Shown: positions 48,601 to 61,499 of the stretch, one piece after another | Layout of the letters: every line of letters begins with the position of its first letter | How positions within the stretch are numbered: position 1 is the first letter of the stretch | Assembly (NCBI GenBank): GCA_027186245.1 | Contig: CP114498.1 | Coordinates: forward strand, 4,223,501-4,287,500 | Length of the DNA stretch: 64,000 nt | Reading direction: 5' to 3' | Source: Coriaria nepalensis | Lineage: Eukaryota; Streptophyta; Magnoliopsida; Cucurbitales; Coriariaceae | Position numbers and translations under genes: made by a program | Notes under the pieces: model-generated | The model's input: only the letters and a program-made list of their open reading frames with translations | The model's database searches: none | Told to the model about the DNA's origin: nothing

Positions 48601-49085
48601 CATTTAAGTGGGTTGATTGCTAACTGAATTTTCGGTAGAATTTGGTCGAATTTTAGTCTAGGTTCATTGCAATAAATTCCCTTTACTCTTCCATGAATTT
48701 CAATCGAACCCCTATTAACTCTCCATGATTTTCAGTCAACATACTTTTTGATTGAGAATGGGTTGAAATGGATCTCACTTTTAGGGAAAAGCGGTTCAGC
48801 TATCAATCGAAAAAACTTATGGTCGAAACTTTCTCTCTCTTTCTCCATTTCGGTCAAGCTGCTCTCTTTTTCTCTCCAAATTTGATTGACATTGCTACTT
48901 TATATCCCAAATTTGGTCAACCTCTTATTTTAGTTGAAACAGGGCTAAAAAAATCATTCGAGCACTTTTAAGGGAAAATATAATCCCATTATTTACCTTT
49001 TTTTTTCCTTGGCCAAATTTCATTACATTTTTGGCCGATTCTCTCATTCTTTGGAACTACTTCGGTTGAACTTGATGGTAGATGA
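45650..49085 (-). mobile_element. Ty3/Gypsy retrotransposon relic with diverged LTR-like ends
   Basis: The integrase C-terminal half is readable on the minus strand at about 47560-46870. It shows KWLEAVER, LWTYKMT and TPYSLVYGHNVVLPMEI (at about 47148-47098), then LDALNALTIHKNKVVRAYNK and SFAVEDLVWKV. This matches Gypsy integrases around the conserved TPYSLVYG motif. Stops and frameshifts abound. On both sides, at about 46230-46300 and 48480-48530, lie similar words (ATTGCCT..AAATAGCA on the minus strand), a TATA-like site within an LTR. Each is embedded in a 0.5-1 kb block of similar character. I read these as the two LTRs of one old element; the outer limits are approximate. Confidence 0.65.
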
Positions 49086-51243
49086 GAGTTGGTTTGTCTT
49101 TTCTTCGAACAAGCAATAAAATGGTTTATATGAAGCGGGCCTTATTTAATATAAAGATAAAAAATACTAATCATGTGTGGTCCTTTTTTTTTTCTTCTCT
49201 CTTTTAGTATACAAATGAAGAAATTAGCTGCCTAATTACCTGACGTTGCTAATGACGACAACTAGCACCATTATAATTATGTGGCGGCTTAACTGGTGAA
49301 TAATTTCATTTGCTTTTAGCTAATAAAATAAAAAGTTTTAATTTCGGACGAAACATGTCTAGATTCAGAATACCCCTCTCACTTTACGGGCAAAGTTTTA
49401 AATTCATTTTTGAAAAATATTAAAACAATCCTTTACAATTTATTTTAAGGGCAAAGTTTCATATATTGCTTTAAGGGGTCAAAACAACTACTGGGTTAAT
49501 TAATCTGTTTTCTATAAATAGAATATAAGATGTGACAATGCTATATTAACATGGTAGATCCTCCTTTTTTTTTCTCTTTTTTTTTTTTTTTAAATTTTAA
49601 TATTTAATTCTATTCTTTTTTACCTTTGCCCCCTTTCAATATATATAATTGTTTTTCCTCACAAAACTCATCCTTTGGAAAAAAATAAATCTTCAAGCCC
49701 ATTTGAGTTTCGATCCCAAACACGATTTCACAACTGGGATCAAAATCCTAAATATGATTTAGATTTGTGAAGAATTTATTAGTTTTTTTGTGTAGAAATT
49801 CAGTAATAATTGAGGTAAAAAGGGATAAAATGAAATTAATACGAAGGAAAAGTAAAAATTAATAAGAGTGAAAAAAAATATATTAATATTCGCTCTTTTT
49901 AAATAACATAATATGCCACATCATCATCAGTCCATTCATAAAAAAAAGATAAAATTAATGGAAAAAGGATTTTTAACACATTGAGAAAAATGTAGGAGTC
50001 TTTTGGCATAAAAAACAAAATACTAAAATTCTTGTAAAGCATTTTAAAATCTATTATAAAAATGCAGGGCCTATTTGCCCCTAAATGAAAATATAGACAT
50101 ATCTTGCCTTTTAATCCTTTATTTTTTTATGAGGAGAATTCTAATACAAATGCTTATGTATTTTATATTTATGATGGATTAATTTATTTTAATTATATAT
50201 ATTTTTTTATATATTATTATAATATATTAATAAATTGATTTGCTGTGAATACAATCTATTTGAAAAAATTTCAAATTCTAAATAGCTGCATTTAATTATT
50301 TAATTTTGTGACTAATCATATTTAGTTCCTAAGCATAAGGCCACAGCCCATTTTGATGAACTAGATTAATATCATATCATATATATACACATCCCATCCC
50401 TCCACTAAGTAGGCCTTTTTTGGTTGTCTTTCGCTATTAAAAAATTAATTTTCCTACTATTTTTTGTTTATTTTTCTTGGTCAAAATAGAAACTTCTTGC
50501 ACTATAAGGTTCCATCGCAAATAACTAAACGGAAAATTAATTTCTTAATGTGTAATTTGGGTATGAAAATGTGAAACATTATGAGACTCTTTTAGCCTGG
50601 ACAGTGAGAGTCAAAATAGAAACTTCTTGCACTGTAAGGTTCCATCACTATAAGTGTCGTTGCAAGGTCTCCCGGAGTAGCATCGTGAGCGTTCCCCACG
50701 GTCGTTGTTCTTGTCGATCGGATTCATGATGCATCTAGCTTATGTTAACTTTTGATTTCGAAGGAAAATTGGCATTCTCTACAATTAGCGGCATATTATT
50801 GATGCCAAAATTTTCTCCAACAATATATGTCCACCAAATCTTACCTACAAAAATAGAGAAAACATGAAAGGTAATTAGGATTTACTATTTATGAATTCTT
50901 TCTGATTTTTAAGTTAGTAATATAACTGATAAAAATAAATTTTATGCTTACGAGCATGTACCTTAGATGTCTCTTAAACAATTACAAGAGCGTTTTTGGG
51001 CTTCAATATTGTTTTGTCTAGGATGGTAATGATCAGTTATGATTTAATTAACGAAGAGATGCAACCCAAAGTAGTTCAATGGGACAATTACGTGCGATAG
51101 TTTTCGTACCTTTGTACTCGATGTGAAGAGATGCAACCCAAGGCAAAATCTTGTATATAGATAAGAACATAAATCACCTGTATACAAATTATAGAAACTG
51201 TTATTGTAATCAGATTTCCGCATTCTTCTCTAATTTCCACCAG
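49086..51243. other. Intergenic AT-rich DNA with a 37-bp direct repeat
   Basis: No gene was recognised. The word starting TCAAAATAGAAACTTCTTGC occurs at 50481 and again at 50611, about 37 bp nearly identical. A/T runs fill most of the rest. Confidence 0.45.
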
Positions 51244-51466
51244 GTTTCAGAGCAAATGTCTCCTCGACAAAATTGGCCTCAATACAAACCATGTGTGCTA
51301 CCATTGATAAAGCATGCATTTACAGAGGTAGGCATTAATTGTATTTCACCATTTAAAATAAATTTAATTTAATCGTTGATGATATAAAGCAGTACCATAT
51401 GTCTCTGCCTTTCATGCTTTGAACCTTGGATCCTTTGGATTTGGTGTTGTTACAACTCTAGTGAGG
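51244..51466 (+). pseudogene. Two adjacent exon-like pieces of an unknown membrane-protein gene
   Basis: Piece 1 (51244-51327) lies between a good acceptor (TTTCCACCAG) and a donor (AGAG|GTAGG). It is open for exactly 28 codons (VSEQMSPRQNWPQYKPCVLP and more). Piece 2 (about 51390-51466) ends at a donor (GTGAG|GTAGTC) and reads VPYVSAFHALNLGSFGFGVV plus TTLVR, a likely membrane segment. The phases of the two do not join cleanly. Together they look like consecutive exons of a multi-pass membrane protein gene, probably dead. I cannot name the family, and further exons were not found. Confidence 0.35.
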
Positions 51467-54400
51467 TAGTCATCTTTTCCTTTCCCAAATATGTACTTCA
51501 TTAACTGATTAAGATCATTGAACAAAGTTGTTCCCATTCAGTTTATGATTCGTAATTGGGATAGTGGCACCTTCAGATCCTCCACCATGGTCAAGAATGT
51601 TGATTTCATGGTTGAAGGTGACTTCAGCAGTGGAGTCTTGACTTCCGGCAGCCACGTCTTTGATTTCATATATATATTAACGTTACAGCTAACACCTTCC
51701 CCTCCCCCCTTTCTTCCTCTTCTTCATTAATCCTCCCCGCACAACTCAGCCCTCATTCTTTCCTTCCTTTTCTCTCTATTCGCGACTCAATCTAGCTCAA
51801 CCACAAAATCTCAGTCGACCTTTGAAGAAACTACTCACCGTTTAATATCGCCTCTCTTCAAGTTGAAAACGAGAGAGAAAACCCTTAAAGAAACTACGAC
51901 TGATTGGACCTACTTCTAGGCATAGGTAGGTTAAGTAATAAATCACTCTTTTCATTCATTCATTTTGTTCTGTAAGATTCTAGGTATCTTTCTTCATTTC
52001 AATTTATGTAACATTTTTTAGGGTTTAGATTTTTCGAGAATAAGAAATGGGTATTCTTGATTAATTTGCTTGGTTGGAAATTTTAACATAAAAATATGTT
52101 TTTTAGATAATTTTTTAGACGATTTGAGGTCTGAAACTGCATTAATCTTTTTTTTTTTTGGTCCCTTGAAATAGCTTTAAGATTGTGTATATGAATTTGT
52201 TTTTTGTCAAAAAACTATTGGTTTTCACTATGGATTGAACAATGTTTTTAGAAGATCAAAGTTATTACTACATAATGGAAGTATAAATGATGAAGGCACT
52301 AGGTGTATTTCATTTTCCTTGTAATTTGTTTGAGGGTTAATTTGATATATTCTAAGAAATTTAGGTCTGATACAAACTTTTAGAAGTCTCGTGGAGAAAT
52401 TGAAATAATAAACAATTATTTTTACATCTCTCACTTTCTAGTTCATCTTCTTCAGTCCTTTTCCCTCCCAAAAACTCCAGTCTCCAGCAACTTCCGACAA
52501 CGCCTAGCTCTCTGCAAAACGCTTGGGTTGAAGAATGAGTATACTTCGATTTCTTTTAACTTCCTTTTCCTTTTACAATCTGTACCTAATAAAAGATGAA
52601 CAAGTCTCTAATGAAACCTTAGTAGGATAAGTAGTGTTGACCGAATACTCTCTTATTTTTAATGTTACCACTAATAGCTTGATTCAGTTTGTTTCAATTT
52701 TCTCGACCTTTTTTCTTATTCCAGATAAAATTATTTGAAACTTAAGAAATTCTTATTTACAGAAACATGGTTGCTTTGTAGGCTTAAAGGACAAGAACCA
52801 GATGAGAATATATTACTTTGTTTCTCTTTCGACTCAATTTGAGTGAACTTGAACCTGAACGAACCCACATGAAAATATGTCAAATTAAAAGATTTTAAGA
52901 CCGTAGATATAAATCTACATAATTGTCCCAAATTTAAAATAGTATCCCAACTTTCTAAATTCTTATGAATTTAAATGTAGATATTCATAAATTTGATCTG
53001 ACTAATGCAGTTTAATTTGGCCAAACAAAAACAAAATCAAAATAAACAGTGCGTTTAACAGTTTAAGATTAAGCTATATTCTAGTGATGCTAACCTAGTG
53101 CTATAGGATTTCACATTTTATTCAATCTTCACTCAAATAGACTGCACAAAAAAACCGGCACCAGATAACTAGGGCTATAAGATTTCACATTTTATCACTG
53201 TTTGATAAATATATATTTAGATTCATTGATTTTAAAAACTGTAGATATATATCTAAAAAAATCGCAAGACCAGTTAACCTCTATATCCATCAAAAGTCAC
53301 CTTGTGATGAGCTAGCACGGTTTGTAGAATATGTTCCACTAACTTCCTTAAGTATAGTAACCAAGAAAAACAAATACTGAATTTCACTATTGAGAAGGAG
53401 AAATTGCAAATCGACAAGTGCATCATATACGATGCATATGCTGGTAAATTTTATCGACTGTTTCTTACTAAGTGTGCATCAATTGAGTAACCTTTTGCAT
53501 TCATGAAAGGAGTATTGATTCATTCATCTCTTCTTCCCACGAACCCCCGTCGTCATTGTCATTACTTATCACATCATTATCTGTTTTACCTTGGACTTAC
53601 CCACTTAGACATGGCCAAATAATTAAAAACACAACATTCAGTATAACACACAGCTCATCACGTGCCCCCTTGCCCTTTCATCATCGTTTATTAACATCTG
53701 GCCCAAATATATATATATAATATATGTACTAATTTTCCTAACTGGACTTTGCACGGAAATATATATATATATATAATTATGTCATAAGCATATTTTTCTT
53801 AGATATTAAATTAAATAAGATTTATTTGTGAAAAATTAACTATAAACAATAGGGAAAAAAAATCATAAAAGTTACAATCATCAACCATAGATCATAAAAA
53901 AAAAATTATTAAGAAAAAAGTATTAATGCAAATTATACATAAATTAGATAGTAGAGACAATAATCTAGTTTATCAATGCATATTGTACGTAAATTAGATC
54001 ATCAAAGCAAATTATAAATAATTTTATAAAAGAAAAGATCATCTATACAACCTACAGCTTATTTGATAGTTAAATAAGATAGAAGAATTAGCTTCTCATT
54101 AAGTAAAATCATATCGAAATTAATAAACTCGTTATTAGTTTTGAAGTTAAAAACATGACAAATTCTTGTAATTTTTACTTTTATTCACCGACCTTCATTT
54201 TTATGATGATACTGACATAATTACAATTTTGACTTTTTACCCTAGTAGAAAGTAATAGTATTTGAAGTATGAAGATTCTGTAAAGAGATGTAAGGTTGAA
54301 ATGTGGTAGAAACATAAAATCAAAAAAAATAGTACTTATTTATAGATATTTTTTTTCTTCTGCTAATATTTTTTATGCCAATGTATGTATTTTTAAATTA

Positions 54401-54943
54401 AGAATTACAATCAAATTATAATAATATTGTATTGATTATGTAATTTATTTTATTTTCAAATTCAAAAATTATGATAAGATTATAGTTATTATATAATTAA
54501 TATAGATTACATAAGATTATAAACTTATCAAAATAAAAATAAAAAAAGATTATAATAAGATTAGGAGGGTATTTAGGAAATTATTGTAAAATATATAATA
54601 ATAATATTTTAGAAAGTTTGACTGTAAAAATACCATATGACATACTGGAGGAAGTTGAAAATACACGCGTAACATAAATCTATACCTAAATTCAAATTTT
54701 AGTATACAATATATGTACTATATATATATATAAGAATAAAAAAAAAGTTACAACCTCATCTTTATAATTGGTTGTACGTTTCAAAATACTTTTTATTTAC
54801 ACCGAAATGGAATCCCCTTATAACAAATAATCAATACCCTTTAAATACATGGAATCTTACAAATAGGCAAATATATAGTTTCTTTGCTACACTTAGTTTA
54901 TCTACGTCAAAAAAAGAGGGTTTAGTGGAGTAAAAAAAAGAAA
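51467..54943. other. Intergenic DNA, partly leader-like
   Basis: No intact gene was recognised. 51690-51860 and 52440-52540 are C/T-rich and resemble plant 5' leaders, but no coding exon follows. The right part (53700-54770) is very A/T-rich with TA microsatellites. Confidence 0.4.
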
Positions 54944-56624
54944 ATGAAAAAGGGAGCAACAAGCTCTCTCTCATTTCATTCTTGCTGATCTTCATATATA
55001 TAAATCTTTCACTTCCTTCATTTCCCCTATCAGTATGTCTTAATAATAAAAAACCACTGGTCTTCAATTTTGGAGACTCCAATTCGGATACAGGAGGGTT
55101 TTGTGCAGCTCTTGGATATACGTTCGGATCCCCGGCCGAAATTTCTTTCTCCACCCGTCTGGCCGAATATCTGATGGACGACTAATTCTTTATTTTATTT
55201 GTAAGTTTTTTAACCTCATAGTGCATTGAAATATATGTTAAGTTCATATAGTATTTGTAGGTTTTGATCATCTTGCATTGCACGCTGTTTCAATATACTG
55301 TAGTACTTGTCTTTATACGTTGTTGTTTGTTTTTTCTTTTTTTGGGTTTTTGTTAGGTGAAAGTTTGGGTGCTGATTATTTGACTCCATATCTAGAATAT
55401 TTGGAGCCAAATTTAAAAAATGGAGCTAATTTTGCAATAAGTGGTTCATCCAGCCTTTCTAACCATCTCCCTTTTAATTTGGACGTTCAAGTTCTTTAAT
55501 TTTTTAGATTTCGAGCTCGTTGTCTTGATCTATCTAAAGGTAACATATATCTATAAAAAATACGTAAAACAAAGATAATAATATTTACTAGGCTTCCATT
55601 TAATAATATATGTTTTTTATATAATAGATAACTCGAATTATCATAAAGAATTAAAGAATATACTATTCATAATAGACATTGGACAAAATGATATAGTTGG
55701 CTCATTCTTCCATCTTTCATACCCGCAAGTTATTGAAAAAATCCCATCTTTCATCAATGAAATCAGAAATGCAATATTGGTAATTAATTACTCCCCTTAA
55801 TTACTAATTAATTTCTCTTAATTAAACTAATAGTTAGTATTAATAAATTATTTAACACCCACCAACTAATGTGATATTGATAGAGCTTATACCAAAGTGG
55901 CGGGAAGAATTTTTGGGTACACAATACAGGTCCAACTGGGTGTTTGCCTGCAGAAATAGTGAGCGTAGGAAGAGGCAAAAAAAAGTAACGATTTTGATCA
56001 TGTTGGATGCGTTAAGATTCTTAACGATGTCGCTATAGAATTCAATCATCAATTGCTCAATCTCTGTGAAGAATTGAGGCACACTATGCCAAATGCAATG
56101 ATTGTATATGTAGATATATATTCTATCAAATAAGATCTCATTGCCAATTCAGCTCAATTCGGTATGTATGCTTCTAATCGAACTACTTGCGAGCATCTTG
56201 CAGTCTTTGTATCATATTGAATCGAAGACAGAGCCGCTGACATATATTATAACATGTAGTGCATTTTTCGTAAAAAGGAAAGAGTTTTTGCTCACTAAAA
56301 CCCAATTTCTATCGCATTATATCGAGTAAACCATCTTAATGACCGAATCTCTCTCCCTTTCAGATTTTGACATATTATATAAAATTTTCAGGTTTTGAGA
56401 ATCCATTAACAGCTTGTTGCGAGCATGGAGGGCCACCATACAATTTCTATGGCAGTGCTTTGTGCGGACAACCCGGGAGTAATGTGTGCAAGGAAGATTC
56501 GAAGCACATAAACTGGGATGGGACTCACTATACAGAAGCAGCCAATGCGCTTGTTGCTTCCTATATACTCTCTGCCAATTACTCTACACCCAAAGTTAAC
56601 ATTGATTTCTTTTGCAATGCCTAA
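54944..56624 (+). pseudogene. GDSL esterase/lipase pseudogene, five exons
   Basis: Family members are secreted serine hydrolases, often with a signal peptide. Exons: 54944-55200, 55358-55539, about 55628-55779, 55884-56161, 56392-56624. All splice sites look usable. Signal-peptide-like sequence (LSLISFLLIFIYINLSLP) precedes block I FNFGDSNSDTGG with the catalytic Ser. Block III IIDIGQND is in exon 3, HNTGPTGCLP in exon 4, and the catalytic Asp-His motif WDGTHYTEAAN in exon 5; the end matches family members. Breaks: the ATG at 54944 is out of frame with the signal peptide, a frameshift near 55155 precedes SDGRLIL, TAA replaces a codon at 55497-55499, exon 4 is frameshifted after about 55985, and TAA lies at 56131-56133. 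With that many lesions no full enzyme can be made. Good conservation elsewhere suggests fairly recent death. Confidence 0.9.
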
Positions 56625-58639
56625 ATTAGTGATCCATCGATGTAAACTATATATTTGTCATTTGCAAATGTTTTATAGTAATTACTATTGGTGCGAGAAA
56701 CCCGCTCGATTGGTGGTTGATCCTGCTATATAGCTAGCAGTAAAATCTCCCCTATCGGCTACCAATCCTATAATGGATATAATAAAATTTTTTTTGTTAA
56801 ATGACAGCTTGAATCTAGATTATTTGTTATTTTTCTTTATGAATATGTAAGAACTAGAGGAATAGAACGCAATTAGACAACTTGTATTTATAGTACTTAT
56901 AGAAATAATTACAGGGAAATGCTACATCTGAAAAATACAACTAAAGTTAATCCACAATTTTCTACCTAAACAACTGAAAAGTAGAAAACAAAGCAAACTC
57001 AAAGTCGCAATTAAGGCTTAAATAGCCTTTACATGCTAAAGTAGTAAAGTGTAGCAGTTTGCACGAGTACTCCAAAACTTTCATAGCTCGTCCAAATCAC
57101 CTGTGATCAGCTTGGATACTTCAAATACTTCATTTCAAAATTGCTAGAATGGTGAACTAGTAACGGAAATTTGAAATTGGCTCCGAACTTGCAATACAAC
57201 TTGAAACTTGTTTAGCAAGTTTCATTTGAACCATACTAATAACTACCCGCATAAAAAAAATTAATGACTTATAAAAAAATAAAAAAAAAGTCAACCTATG
57301 AGAAGTGAAAACTCTCAAAAGCTAACACATAATATTTCACTTCCATTTTCTAGCTGCATATTATGGGAGGGTTTTTTTTTTTTTTAAATAATTTTTTTTA
57401 AAAAATTTAATAGGTCTAATTAGAGAACACGATCATCTAATATGTACTGTGTTAGTCTATTTCTCTTTTATTTTTCCTTAAACCTTTATTGAGATGTCAG
57501 AATGTGAATAAATCTAAGTATAGCATGTAAATATGAGGGATACACAAACTAATACCTACAGAAATTAGGTAAAATGAATTCGTAAACATAGTATTTTGAT
57601 TTAAGTTGACTATATCTTGAATTGTTTCAAGTGATTTATGTGCCTTCTAAGAGGTTAATTGATATGGGTTTGAGGGTGTCTCCTCTATTTGCAAGGTGAA
57701 AAAATCCGGACTTTTCTCCTTGACTGGGGGTCACTGGCTAGTATTGTTGGTAATCTTCGAAGGTGGTTTCTCTATGGATTTGACTATGTGCTTGAATGAA
57801 TCTGGTCGTGTCTTGGTTGGTGGGATTTGTTTGTTTTTGTTTTGTTGCTCTGGTTTTCCTGGCCATGTATTGTGCCTGGATTTCCTTGTTTTGATTTCAT
57901 TTTGTTTTGCCCTGTTATTTCTCTCTTAGTGGCTTGTGCTATTTCTGTTTATATTTGGTTGCAATTTGTTTACACATGTAATACTCCTGGTTATTATAGA
58001 CTTATAAATAGAGAAAATATTCATAATTTCAATAATAAATAATATAATTAAATTTATTTTTTAATAATTCAAATTTTTAATACAATCAATAATTTAATAT
58101 ATTATTCATCAAATTAGTCTCAATCAAATGACTAACTTTTCCGCACTTGGCCTTTACGTACCCACCAAACCATGTTTTGCTTAATCCTGTCTAGGAGCAA
58201 GCAATAGCAAATACCCCAAAAATATCGTTGATTACTGTTGAATTCTCGATTTTCTCACAAGCTGCTTGTTCGTAGTAATCAGATAGAACGATATCGATGC
58301 ATATCAATTTATGCATCTCAGGACGTTAAGACTATTCGTCTGTCCATACAAGATTCGAAAAGTTGAGAAGCTATAAAAAAATGGTGTTAAGCAATTTGTT
58401 AGAATTAACCTAAGATCACAAAGTCTAAGACTTTGTAGAAATTTAAATTTTCAATTTAATACAAATTATTTAGTCAAAAGATTAGAACTGTTTAATACTA
58501 ATATGAAATGATATTATGAAAACTAAAATTTTACCTTGTACATAATCTAAAGCAACACAAAATTTATACAAACTCTTGTGAAAATTTGATTTAACTAGAC
58601 TTAAAAGTTGACATTTAAGAATAATTTAAAGTATAATAT
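56625..58639. other. Intergenic DNA with a T/G-rich LINE-tail-like block
   Basis: No gene was recognised. At about 57820-57990 a TTTG/TTGT-rich block with TGTAATACTCCTGG and TATAAATAG resembles 3' ends of plant LINEs, but there is no reverse transcriptase nearby. The open frame through it is hydrophobic and low in complexity. Confidence 0.35.
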
Positions 58640-59525
58640 TTCAGAGTCATATCTAAAATTAAGGAGATATATTCACACTCTATTTTATATAGTTTTCCTT
58701 ACGCATTATGCCACTTGTTAGGTTTTGGAATGACCAACCCATAGGCATTAGAATTATCCTACATCACTTACAGAGAAAACAAAAATGGTTAGTTTATTAG
58801 TAAATGATTCATTCTTCCTCTACAAGATTTTTTAGAGAAAAAAAAATTGGATTCTATAATTTAATGTGGTATCAGAGAAAGATCTGAAATTAAGCAGATA
58901 TGAGCTCCAAAATAACCCTTATGCATTTTAGCCAAATTATTGGGCTATCAAAATGACCGAAAATATTAAAATTATTTCACATCACTTAAAGTATTAAAGA
59001 TATTATTATTTAATTGTATATGCTTATAATTAGTTATTAAAGTTCAGGTGATTAAATTAGTTATTGATAACTTTCCTATTTGACTAAATCAAATAGATGA
59101 GCTTTTTAGCTTATTATATACATCATGTAAACTCAACTCATTTCTCTTAATGAAAAGTATTATTCAGTTTCCATCTTCACTTTAAATTTATTACGGTATC
59201 AGAATCTTACTCAAAAAATTATCACAAATTTTACCGAGAGCCAATTGCTTTCAATTTCTTTCTTTTCCGCACACATTTCTCTTAAATCAATCTGATTCTT
59301 TAACATAGATTTTTTTTTCTTCTTTAATTTTTCATCTTGTTTTTAGGATAGGTTCCATAAAATAAATGGGTCTAGGATTTTCGCTCTTCATAAACAGACA
59401 AATTATCTTTGTCAGGTTGCAAATAACATTACTGTATATCACACAAAACTTAAGATTTTGTGGGATGAGTACTCTTCATTAGTACGGAATGCTATTTTTA
59501 CATATCATGCATCAAGATTAGGTAC
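58640..59525 (+). mobile_element. Ty1/Copia 5'-end fragment (LTR part, primer sites, gag piece)
   Basis: Two primer-binding-like sites for initiator methionine tRNA are present: TGGTATCAGAG at 58867-58877, and the weaker CGGTATCAGAA at 59194-59204. A gag piece at about 59367-59520 reads RIFALHKQTNYLCQVAN, then VYHTKLKILWDEYSSL, the pattern of Copia gag. No pol follows. The dead hAT transposase begins right after, so the fragment was probably cut off there. Confidence 0.6.
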
Positions 59526-59559
59526 ATGTTAGTCATCAAGATTAGTAATGGAACAAAAA

Positions 59560-61476
59560 AAACCAGCATAAACTATTACAATTTTGAGCGCATATAAGTG
59601 CCTCCACGATTTTTGGAGCTAATCTACTTCTAAAAGAATCCAAAATACAACCTATCGTATTAAAAGCCGACTCAGAGGCAACAGTAGAAACATGCACTGC
59701 TAGTATATCTCGAGCTATGCATGATAAAATACGAAATCGATTAGCATTTTCTCTCTACCATGAAAGTACATTTGTATCATTTTTCTCCTCATCCTCCTTC
59801 AAGTATGTCTCTAACTCATATCTACATTCTATTGTAGCTTTTTGTCTTTTTGACCTTTTTCAATCAGACAAGAAAAAAGTCATCAGGATAATAAGAAGTT
59901 TCTACTTCATTTATGTCATTCAGCTCCACATTTTTACCATGGTAGATTTGACCCTTTCTTGAATACTCTTCATACAACCTTCCCAACAATGATTCCACTA
60001 TACTGCTTAAGCTTCATCAGCCACTTTCTCGCCAAAAAGTTTACTAAAATAATAATTGAAGTAGCCCAACTTATAACGGGGATAAATCATAATGACAATA
60101 TATAGAAAACAATTCACTTTTGAGTTCAAACCCCAATATTTCTCAAACTTTTTTAACATATTAATGACCATGCCACCAAGAAGTAGATCACTATGTGCGC
60201 ACATATCCTTTAACTTCTTTTACAATGATACAATTTCACGAAAATATACATTTGATGTGACATTCAATGAGGCAAAAAATTTCAAAGCTATAAGATAAAA
60301 TCTTTCTAAAAATATATCATATATTATTGCCTTTTCCCAATCATCAAACCCAAGAGGTCCTAATTTTTCATCATCTTTAAAGTACATAACATATGATGAT
60401 TCATCATCCCTCATTCTATCAAATACTTTACGATACTTGACAGCAGACCTTAACATCAAAAATGTTGAATTCCATCGAGTAGGTACATTGAAAGCAAGTG
60501 AACTCGCATTAAATTTTTTTTCTTTTTCAACATATTTTTTAAACTTATCTAATCGTTCAGGAGATGATCTCACATATATGATTGCATTTCTAATTCTACT
60601 TAGAGAATCATCTATCTCTTTCAATCCATTTGAGACTATCAGTTTCACAATGTGTGCATAACAACACATGTATAAATAGTCTCTATTATGCATACAACCA
60701 TCCCAACCTTTAAATTTTCTCTTCAAAAAAGTTATAGCATTATCATTTGAACTAGCATTATCAACTGTTATGGTAAACACATTTTCAATGCCCCACTCAT
60801 TCAAGCAATCTTCTACTTTTCTCCCAATTGTTAACCCTTTGTGGTTAAGAACTCGAAAAAAGTTAAGAAGTTTCTTATTAAGCTTCCACTTATCATCTAT
60901 ATAATGTGTAGTTAAACACATATAACTAATATTTTGCAGAGAAGTCCATGTATCAATGGTTAAACATAGTCTTTGTGAGTTCCTACCAAAATTAGAGCGG
61001 AGAGATTATTTCTCATCCAAGTATAACTCGGTTACATCCCTAACTACAGTCATTCGAGAGGGAACATCAAACCTAGGTTATATAACTGCCATAAATTGCT
61101 GAAATCTCTCACCTTCCACCAATCTAAAAGGCAATTCATCAAGTATGATCATCTTGGCAAGAGCTTTTCTACTATTTTCTCTGTTAAATGACCAAACTTG
61201 AAGGTTATTAGGGGATTGAGAACTCACTCATTCTTTCTTCTTAAACACCTTACATGATTTAAATAAATGTTGACCCATAGAACTCGTACCTATTCTGACA
61301 TAGTCATAAGAAAGAATAATGTTGCAATGATTGCAAAGCACTTTGTTGTTATCAACTTCAGTGAAATGTTGCCACACGAATGACATCCTTTTTCTTTGAG
61401 GTTGAGTTGGTTCCTTTTCATCAGAAGAGACTCTTTGAGTTTGAAGGTTGTTGGACACACTTTGATTGCTTTCCAT
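59560..61476 (-). pseudogene. hAT transposase gene (BED-finger, RICESLEEPER/DAYSLEEPER-like), inactivated
   Basis: It encoded a cut-and-paste DNA transposase. Reading from 61476: an N-terminal part, then a BED zinc finger (FVWQHFTEVDNNKVLCNHC, with the HLFKSC ligands further on). An RNase-H-like catalytic region follows (LTIDTWTSLQNISYMC, ITVDNASSNDNAI, CCYAHIVKL, NVPTRWNSTFLML). The hATC dimerisation region lies near 59770-59580 (RENANRFRILSCIARDIL, VASESAF, LDSFRSRLAP). Order and motifs are those of plant hAT proteins. In-frame stops: 61230-61228, 61080-61078, 61008-61006, 60222-60220, near 60007, and 59757-59755; the part between 60007 and 59770 is also damaged. The longest open piece is 233 codons (60921-60220). 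Terminal inverted repeats were not found next to it. Confidence 0.9.
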
Positions 61477-61499
61477 CTAGAAAAAAAAAAGATAAAATA

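Noticed and set aside
57696..58042. Hydrophobic plus-strand frames suggesting a membrane protein
   Set aside because: The region is T/G-rich and low in complexity, so hydrophobic codons are expected by chance; no splice structure or family match.
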